Below are positions 56,852-64,000 of a stretch of 64,000 nucleotides of DNA, piece by piece. The translations under genes were made by a program, and so were the position numbers. This stretch comes from Gymnothorax reevesii (Eukaryota; Chordata; Actinopteri; Anguilliformes; Muraenidae), in the NCBI GenBank assembly GCA_029721435.1, contig CM056576.1:60655876-60719875 (forward strand). The letters are read 5' to 3'. Within the stretch, counting starts at the first letter, position 1. Each line of letters starts with the position of its first letter. A model generated the notes under the pieces. It made no database searches, had not been told where the DNA came from, and worked only from the letters and a program-made list of their open reading frames with translations.

Positions 56852-57345
56852 GAGCCTGGTGACAAGTATTTGTAAATGCAATGGACTTGTAGGCACTGTT
56901 TCCCTTATTGCATTTGAATATTGTCCAATCTATTGCAGGACAAGTCTTTGAAAATATGCTAAATGCCGTTATTATTATTATCTCCAAGTGATTAGAAAAC
57001 TGCATTTTCATTTTCACCCTAAATGAGCGTGATGACATGTAAATGTAAATGCAATAGACTGGAAGTGCTGTTTGGCTTATTGCACTTGAATATTGTCCAC
57101 AGTAGAGCAGGTTGAGCCTTTGCAAATTAAATGATGAATGCCATTTTCAATATCATTTTCAGATAGTTAGAAAATAGCATTTACATTTTCATGATGACCC
57201 TAAAAGAGTGTGGTGACATAAATGTAAATGCAATAGGCTGGGGGTGCCGTTTTGCTTATTGCATTTAAATACTGTCCACTGTATTGCGGGGCACAACTTT
57301 GAAAATGAAATGTCAAACAGCTTTTCATTATCATTTCAATATAGC
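56852..57345 (+). repeat. Three diverged tandem units of ~175-180 bp
   Basis: The word set GAGYSTGGTGACA, TGTAAATGCAATRGACTG, CTTATTGCATTTGAATATTG and TCC recurs from 56852, 57025 and 57207, giving spacing of 173 and 182 bp. Related sequence with the same TTTTAATATTGT and CATTTTCATT words appears at 57.47 and 61.9-62.17 kb. Confidence 0.75.
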
Positions 57346-57539
57346 AATAAATTTGCCATACGAGTAGGTGAAAATGAAAGTGATAATTGGATTAATGCAT
57401 TTTCAATTTAATATTGTGTCAAATAACTCATTAATAAGTGGAACATTTTAATGCAAGAAAGGAATAATATTGTCATTTTAATATTGTCCCCTATGGGCTT
57501 CCATAAAAGAGAATACTAAGGCTGAATAATGTAAAATGC

Positions 57540-59435
57540 TGGCTATGGTCAGAAGGGCCAAAAACTAATCCTCAGTGCTTTTTTCAGTACTGTAGCAGAA
57601 AAAGGAAAGTAAAAGAGGAGCTGAAGTGCATAAAGAATAAATATGGATCGCTGCTGACTGAGAATATGGATATTGCTGATACCTTAAATAGTTACTTTGT
57701 CAATTTTACCTCAGGATGGATTTTTATTAGGCTAGAGCGCATTTCCAATGCTCAAAATTATTTTTTTTAGAAATTGAGGCTGGGGATGATGAAGCATTAG
57801 AAAAGTTGCATAGACTGAAGACATGTAAGGTGGCAGGCCCTTGCTCAGGGAAGTGTGTGAGATCATTTCTAAACCACTCCTAGTTATTTTCAGGCAGTGC
57901 TTAGAAACTAGAGAAATACCAAATGATTGGTAGCAGGGCAATATAATACAAATATATAAGAATGTAGACCATACTGAGCCAGGAAATTACAGGCCAGTCA
58001 GTTTAACCTGCAGTGTATGCAAAATACTGGAATCTATCATAAATTATTGCTTGAATGTAATCACATCTTGAAGGATATCCAACATGGTTTCTGTTAGGGA
58101 AGGTCATGCTGGACAAACCTTCTGGAATTCTTCGAAGAGGCCACCAAGACTTATGATCAGAGCAGTGCTAATGACATTATATGCCTGGATTTTCAGAAAT
58201 CATTTCATACTGTACTGCATGAGAGACTAATTTTTAAAATGAGGTCCATTGGAATTACTGGAGATATTCTGGAGTGGATTCAAAAGTGGTCACAGGACAG
58301 AACACAAAGAGTTGTGGTCAGATGGATCTCATCTGAGCCAGGTCTTGTGGGAAGTGAAGTCCCTCAAGGATTAGTGTTGGGACCCCAGCTCTTCCTCATC
58401 TACATAAATAACCTTGATAGGAATAATGAAAGCAAATTAGTTAAATTTGCAGATGATACTAAATTGGGAGGTTTGGCAAACAGTTTAGAGTCCAATAAAG
58501 TGATTCAGGATGATTTGGATAGAATCCAGAATTGGGCAGAAATGTAGTAAATGAAATTCAATGTAGCCAAATGTAAAGGTCTACATGTAGGTAAATATGT
58601 TTAGGGGATTTACAAAGTGAATTATGTGGGATTACTTATGCTGTGGGATTACCAGCATTGTTTGAAGAACTTGGGGTCACAAATGGAAGTTGGCCAAGAG
58701 TAAATTAAGCACTGATAATAGGAAATATTTTTTCATGCAGAGAGTAATCTCAGAGTGGAATAGCTTGCCCAACCATATTGTTGAGGCTGAAACCTTGGGA
58801 ATTTTCAAGAGTAGGCTTAATTTAGCGCTTGATACCATTTAGTCATCATTTACCTGAATTTTAAAGGAACATTTCAACATTTTGGCAAATTGGCCTATTG
58901 CCTTAATCCCTATAGTTATATGAGTAGGTACATTACCTTTAGTCATCCGTGCTCGTTGGTTTTGAGATTCGATAGGGGAAAGACGCGAGTTGCTCAGCAA
59001 ACAATGAAAATGAACGGTTCAGTTCCCTCCCTCCTTCAAAACTCTTCAAATAACAATCCAGTAGCTCCAAAACGTTCAAGGACAAGTTGTGACCTGCACA
59101 TTCACCACGCTATGAAATGATAATGTATCATTACGATACGAGATGTACGAGAGCATTTTGGAGCTGCAAGATTACGTTTTTGAAGAAGTGAGGGACCTGC
59201 ACCGTTCACTTTCATTATGTCGCTGAGCAGCTGGCATCTTTCCCCCCTCGAATCTCAAAACGACAGGCACGGATAAATGAAGGTAAAGTATCTACTCATA
59301 TAACTATAAGGATTACGGCAATAGGCCAATTTGCCAAAATGTTGAAATATCCCTTTAAGATACAGTATAGTAATAAGAAACTGGTCAGCCTAGCTAAACT
59401 GAACGGCCTGTTCTCGCCACTCATGTTATGTTAAC
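57540..59435 (+). pseudogene. Second CR1-type LINE copy, strongly decayed and internally deleted
   Basis: It is collinear with the copy at 32.44 kb: CTTTTTTCAGTACTGTAGCA near 57580, the KLHRLKTCKVAGP region near 57800, and an open stretch at 58239-58547 with [20 protein letters not shown] and [13 protein letters not shown]. The sequence then jumps to the C-terminal part near 58600, so the segment between is deleted. A MITE interrupts the 3' UTR, and the typical CR1 3' end (CTGAACGGCCTGTTCTCG, ATGTTATGTT) follows at about 59395-59435. Confidence 0.85.
58861..59358. mobile_element. TTAA-flanked MITE with ~112-bp inverted repeats
   Basis: TTAAAGGAACATTTCAACAT at the left mirrors ATGTTGAAATATCCCTTTAA at the right, and pairing continues through TTGGCAAATTGGCCTATTGC and ATAGTTATATGAGTAG up to TTTTGAGATTCGA. 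TTAA at both borders suggests a piggyBac-type target. It splits the 3' end of the CR1 copy, which dates it as younger than that LINE. Confidence 0.85.
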
Positions 59436-59439
59436 TCTG

Positions 59440-59884
59440 CGGTTCCTCTAGGTTATCACGATCCCAATTCAAACATATTCGTGTAGGACTGCACCAAAAT
59501 TAATAGTTTTACAGTCAATTATTAGTTTTTTTTTTTTTTTTATCTTAAATCAAAAAGTATCAGTTTGAGCTGAAAAAATGTGTTACGGTTATAAATACTG
59601 ACCATACTGTAAAGGAAAATTTTTCAGGTTGTCTTTAAACAATTGAATAATGGAAGAATTGAGGGTCACAATTCATGTAAATAAGCAAAAATGGTAGCGT
59701 GAAGAAATGACTTTCACTGTGTATAAGCAAGGTTTCAGACTTGAAATCCCTTTGACATTCATCGCCATTGGGAAAACCAGAGAGATTTCCCCTCAAATGA
59801 GAGACAGTTGAGCTATCCACAAATTAGGAAAAGAACAGAAGGAAATATATCAACAGTGGAAAATACCACTATTCAGAGCCAGAG
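59440..59884. other. Intronic or upstream sequence, nothing recognised
   Basis: A T-run lies at about 59527-59540. No family is assigned. Confidence 0.4.
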
Positions 59885-59887
59885 TAA

Positions 59888-60204
59888 TGCTGCATTCATG
59901 TGCGATCGGGAAGATGATACTTTCCATTTGTGAATTCGGAATTACGAGTGCGTTGTGTTCAAGTGCTTGTGTTGTTGGAGCGAAATTAAAAATGGCGGAC
60001 CCATTATTTACCATTGGCGATGAATCCTTGCTCGCTCTCCGCCATGTTGAAAAGGTAAAAGGTTATTTCATCTCGGCAACTCGAGCATCAAAATTTTTTA
60101 CGAGTTGCCCAGTGGAAAATACCACATGGGGGGGGGTGTTCATGTGAACTTTTCATGTCGGCTTTTGGTATTTACCATAATTCCCATAGCACATGAATGC
60201 AGCA
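59888..60204. mobile_element. MITE with TGCTGCATTCATGTGC ends and TAA duplication
   Basis: TGCTGCATTCATGTGC at the left mirrors GCACATGAATGCAGCA at the right, flanked by TAA at 59885-59887 and 60205-60207. A 3-bp TWA duplication is the PIF/Harbinger signature. At about 317 bp it has no transposase. Confidence 0.75.
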
Positions 60205-61129
60205 TAATACTCAAGAAGTTTCTAAGGAGGGGAAAAGTAGCAGATTTGCCAGGAAGTATGCAGGGCTCGATCTTTGCACTCGCCCAAGATCCGTGGCGAC
60301 TGAAATTCATTCCGGTGACCAGCAAGCTCAGACTCCTGACATTCTGCATGATCTTCATTTAAAATTCATCCAATCATGCCATATAATTAACAATGCACAC
60401 CTCAAATTTTTTACTTCTGTGTATTAAAAAGTATGTAATTTTGAATAGTGCTCACTGAAAGAAAAAAATGCTTTTGGAATTTTTAAGAATTGCTGAGCGG
60501 TTGCTGAATTATCAGGATTTTTCCCACGCAGGCTTATTGGAATCAATTAACAGTAAAACCATAGGAACAGTCAGACTTTGACAAATTTATTAAGTCCAGT
60601 TACCTTATTTCATGAATGAAGTCAATTTTCTTCACTGTTAGGAAAAAAAAAAAATTCTTTTTGTTAAATTCCATAAATATCCCCATTCTTTATGAATAGA
60701 CATTTTTTCGGAAGATTAGATTTTTTTTTTTTAAATGTAAACAGAAGGGATTTTTAGGGAATTAAAAAGAATGATAGAATAATGGATCTGGATGCATTGC
60801 GGTAATGAGAATTCATGGGGATAATTAGTCATAAAAATAAATTAAAACTATAAAAATAGTGCCATGGCCACTATAACTCACATGGACATATGTAACCTTC
60901 GAAAAATATCAAATATTAGTTTTTACATATTTTATTTTCTAACATGGCAATGTGAAAGGGCCAAAGTGGCACATTTACATAGTTCTCTTTCTGCATATAC
61001 ATTACATGTGTGATTGAAGTTATATTGTACATGGTGCACAGTGCTGTAGACTACACTGGTGATAGGAGCAGTTAGGTGGGCGTATATCTGACCCCTCGCT
61101 TCCCCCGGATCTTGGTCCATGCTCTCAAC
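60205..61129. other. Unassigned sequence
   Basis: Nothing is recognised apart from short A and T runs near 60640 and 60720. Confidence 0.4.
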
Positions 61130-61272
61130 CAATCAGAATCCCATCCAGTTTCAAAATGACAAGATGGTGTTGGTCAATTCATGTCAATTCTTGATTCCTT
61201 TCTGGTATTCTGAAACCAATGGGTGATGTCATGCTTGCTTTCTCCATCTTTTATATACAGTCTATGGTTTAA
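61130..61272 (-). mobile_element. Half copy of the CATAGACTGT MITE family
   Basis: CTGAAACCAATGGGTGATGT and TCCATCTTTTATATACAGTC followed by TATGG are the reverse complement of the left part of the element at 23433. The other half is missing. Confidence 0.65.
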
Positions 61273-61899
61273 AGTTATAACAGAAAAATATATGGTTATA
61301 CTATACCCAGTTGTATGATTATACTGATAGAATGTGTTAATGGCTGTTGTCTTCGCAGAGAAGTAAGCTTCGATAGCTATATTTCTTCACCAAATTCAAA
61401 TTTATCGTATAATAGTAATACTACAAAATTATAATTTATAGTATCAATATGAACTTTCCTTTCACAAAAATGTAGTGAAGAAAGCAAAGGAAGTATATGA
61501 AGCCTAAGAGGGCAGGAGCGTATGAACCTGCTTAGTAACAGATTAAACTGTAAAATAGATCACGCACAGATAATCCATCCAAACAACAACAGATCTGAGT
61601 GTAAACACACACTTTGAGTAGAAGCAGTGCAAATCCTAGCGCACGCAAGGGCTAATTAAGTTCGAGTGCAGAATCTTTTGGGGAAAACTTAATTCTGTCA
61701 ATGAAACTCCATAAAATCCAGATATATTTACATTGTAAGATTCGCGTTTTCCTTTTTATTCTGTTGGCGATGTGGCAAAGCACTTCTTGCAAATGAGAAC
61801 AGTGTGTACATGGACTTGAAAAAGAAAACACAAAGTGGACGAATACGTGATAATTTTCATGATGATACAAATAATGCGCTTGCTTCTCTAAAAAGAAAA
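61273..61899. other. Unassigned sequence
   Basis: Nothing is recognised. Confidence 0.4.
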
Positions 61900-62175
61900 A
61901 GCATTTACAATATGCTTTTACAATGCATTTGCATGATAAGATTAGCGTTCATGTTTTGTAAGTGATATTGTGGGGCACTTTTTGAAAATGATAATGGATA
62001 TGAGCAATGTATTTTAATTTTTAATTTGTTATAAAAATTGCATTCATGGCCTTAAAAATGAAATGGCAAAGTGGAAGATAACATTTCCATTTTCATTATG
62101 ATACAAAAAAATGTATTTGTATCTTGAAAATGAAAACGCATTTCTGAGAATGCATTCTCATTTTAATATTGTTCG
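61900..62175 (+). repeat. Degenerate relative of the 56.85-kb tandem repeat
   Basis: It shares TACAATGCATTTGCAT, GTGGGGCAC, CATTTTCATTATGATAC and CATTTTAATATTGT with the units at 56852-57345, in a shuffled and more diverged form. Confidence 0.5.
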
Positions 62176-62248
62176 CTTTATGCTCCCATACTTATTAGCC
62201 AGCAAAATGTCATATGTCTAGAAATTGATTTTAATGCAATGTTTAACC

Positions 62249-62470
62249 CCTTTGCGCATAAGGCAAATTTGGCTATTTATGCGTTACCCTATTAAATGCT
62301 CTATAATTCAAGAGTTCATCTTCATAGAGAGGGGGAATACAGGAGACAAGACATTTGCATTTGGAATTCCATCGTATTTCAGTTTATTGTCGTGATTTTG
62401 GTAGAGAATAAGGGCTGCAAATATCAATCATGAAAATTCAGTAGAGGAACTGTGAAAAAAAAATTAGGAC
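62249..62470 (+). repeat. Dispersed repeat, copy 2
   Basis: It aligns in order with 36736-36995 (GGCAAATTTGGCTATTTATG, CTCTATAATTCAAGAG, CGTATTTCAGTTTATTGTC). Confidence 0.7.
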
Positions 62471-62519
62471 CAAGGGTACTGTAGCTTACCAGCAAGCAGT
62501 CTTATATTGATGATACAAC

Positions 62520-62960
62520 TTATGAAAACTTCATGTGAAGTCTGACCTTCGAACCATTGAAGGTTAATGTCAAAGTCACTAAACAAAAGTTCAAATATAC
62601 TTATAAGACCTCCCTGTCATATAATCCTAAGCTCTGAAGCAGTTTTGGTGATACAAGTCATTGAAAATTCAATACGTCAACTGTGAACTTTAATGGTCAT
62701 AGAAGGTCAAGTTGAAGTCTTCAAATGGATTTCATATAGGACTTTCTAAATGTCGCTATACAAACCTTGGCTACATCTGTGACCAATTTGGTGATAAAAC
62801 TCATTGCAATTTCTCTATGTGAAGTGTGACCTTCAAAGGTCACAAAAGGTCAAGTTCAAGACCACCAAATGAAAATTCATATATGGCTTCGTATAAATAT
62901 AAAATACACGTTTCCAATCTTCAATATTTTCAAGCCTAGAAGCCTTTGACAATTGTAACA
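62520..62960 (+). repeat. AGGTCA-rich degenerate tandem repeat
   Basis: TGTGACCTTC-like and AGGTCAAGTT-like words recur near 62540, 62700 and 62825, separated by about 130-160 bp, with TTGGTGATA.AA.TCATTG-type spacers repeated near 62645 and 62790. At 62827-62842 TGACCT and AGGTCA are separated by four bases. Confidence 0.6.
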
Positions 62961-63540
62961 TTTTGCTTGACCGCAAGGATGTCAACTTTAACGCAACCAA
63001 AATATAGGTCATATATGACTTCCTATATGTTGATGAGACCTACTTTATCTGTAACCATTTATCTTCCACAGGCCATTTTGCCCATTCTCCATCAGACTCA
63101 ACGTTAAAGTACAGCTCCCCTACTAGATCCAGTTCAGTCGATTCAATCAAAATGGCACTCGCACTGTACATGGAGTGTATCAATGTGAGCCCATTGCCAG
63201 ATTTATAAAAAAATGTATTATCCAGTTTTTGAGAAATCATTTTTTGAAATTTAAAGTCCTATTGTTAATATTTTCCTTGACAATTTGCGATGCAAAAACA
63301 GCTACACAGCAAAGCAAATTTACTTCTGCTTTGCAACATCTGCGAAACAATTCTAATTACTTCGGAGCACCTGTAACTGAAATTCTGTTTTATCATCAGC
63401 AACGATGTAGTTGCAAACTTCTCACTTGCCGCAGTTTGCCACTTCCCAGCATTGCTGCACTATTCATGCACCGGTCCACAGGTGAAATCAGGTAGCCTGC
63501 TTAGCGGGCATGACAAAATTAATCCTGACAGCTCACTACA
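62961..63540. other. Unassigned sequence
   Basis: Nothing is recognised. Frames at 63040-63240 (minus) and 63175-63495 (plus) have no known motif. Confidence 0.4.
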
Positions 63541-63612
63541 TGTGTATGTGTATATGTATATAGGTGTGAATGTATGTATGTATGTATGTATATATATGTA
63601 TATGTTTATGTG

Positions 63613-63655
<43 letters not shown>

Positions 63656-63720
63656 ATGTATATATAGTTAGATGTATAGATAGATATATATTTACGTATG
63701 TAAATTAATGTATGTGTGTG
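63541..63720. repeat. (TATG)n/(TA)n compound microsatellite
   Basis: Interleaved TGTATG, TATGTA and TATATA repeats run for about 180 bp. Confidence 0.9.
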
Positions 63721-63749
63721 TACGGATGTGAATGCAGATATAAGAAACT

Positions 63750-63990
63750 GTACCTTTATTTTATATTATCTGTTACATTGTTTTTACTTTAATTAGAACA
63801 TGTAAAATATGGTAAGGAAGGGGCTGGGCTTGATAAGTTTTTTACTTCTCCCTGTCCCTTCTCGAACGGTTGTTGAACTATGGAAATAGTCTTTGACTAT
63901 TTACCTTTTTTTTTTTGATACAAAAATGTTTTTTGTTTTATGTTCGAGACAAATTAATAAATCAAATCAAATCAAATCATTTATTTTTAG
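63750..63990 (+). mobile_element. Probable LINE 3' end with (AAATC)n tail
   Basis: CTTCTCCCTGTCCCTTCTCG, a T-run and TTTTATGTTCGAGACAAATT precede AATAAATCAAATCAAATCAAATC. A short tandem tail after a UTR-like segment is typical of a fish non-LTR retrotransposon 3' end. The coding part is not in the window. Confidence 0.5.
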
Positions 63991-64000
63991 AACAGAACAC

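Noticed and set aside
63040..63240. 66-codon minus-strand frame as an upstream TMEM63 exon
   Set aside because: No match to the transmembrane or KEE segment expected before the exon at 56116-56186, and no acceptor at a suitable place.

Overview
The window is vertebrate nuclear DNA from a ray-finned fish. There is no operon structure or dense coding. Gene exons carry GT/AG splice sites, and most sequence between them is transposon debris of classes typical of fish genomes: many Tc1/mariner and hAT copies, L1, L2, Rex1, RTE and CR1-type LINEs, tRNA-derived SINEs and several MITE families. Species cannot be named from the sequence.

One host gene is recognised, on the minus strand: seven consecutive coding exons of a TMEM63 (OSCA/TMEM63 ion channel) gene, closest by eye to TMEM63A. 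In transcript order they lie at 56186-56116, 44350-44270, 24801-24678, 22375-22242, 9675-9502, 8630-8477 and 5165-5059. All junctions keep frame. They cover the cytoplasmic loop domain and the first two helices after it. The 5' exons (above 56.2 kb) and 3' exons (below 5.06 kb) were not found and probably lie outside the window. About 0.85 kb of exon is spread over 51 kb, so almost everything else is intronic.

Layout. 0-5 kb: a perfect 88-bp inverted repeat, an L1 fragment, a Tc1 end and AGGTCA-rich repeats. 5-10 kb: three TMEM63 exons. 10-22 kb: a 12.6-kb intron with a SINE, a Tc1 copy split by a hAT insertion, a decayed RTE-type LINE, a second SINE and an intron-containing BED-finger hAT transposase pseudogene. 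22-25 kb: two exons and MITEs. 25-44 kb: a 19.5-kb intron with an unassigned exon-like frame, L2 and CR1 LINEs, nested terminal-inverted-repeat elements, a widely spaced inverted repeat pair and a 162-bp tandem repeat carrying perfect DR1 nuclear-receptor motifs. 44-56 kb: an 11.8-kb intron with a Tc1-in-Tc1 nest and a Tc1-in-LINE-in-Tc1 nest. 56-64 kb: a ~175-bp tandem repeat, a second CR1 copy, MITEs and microsatellites.

No transposon gene looks intact; the best preserved is the Tc1 transposase at 53.5-54.5 kb, with one early nonsense codon and one frameshift. No new defence-like or operon-like system is visible. The strongest leads are the DR1 array, the exon-like frame at 25.6 kb, the nested elements, the 88-bp palindrome and a longer loop in TMEM63 exon 9675-9502.
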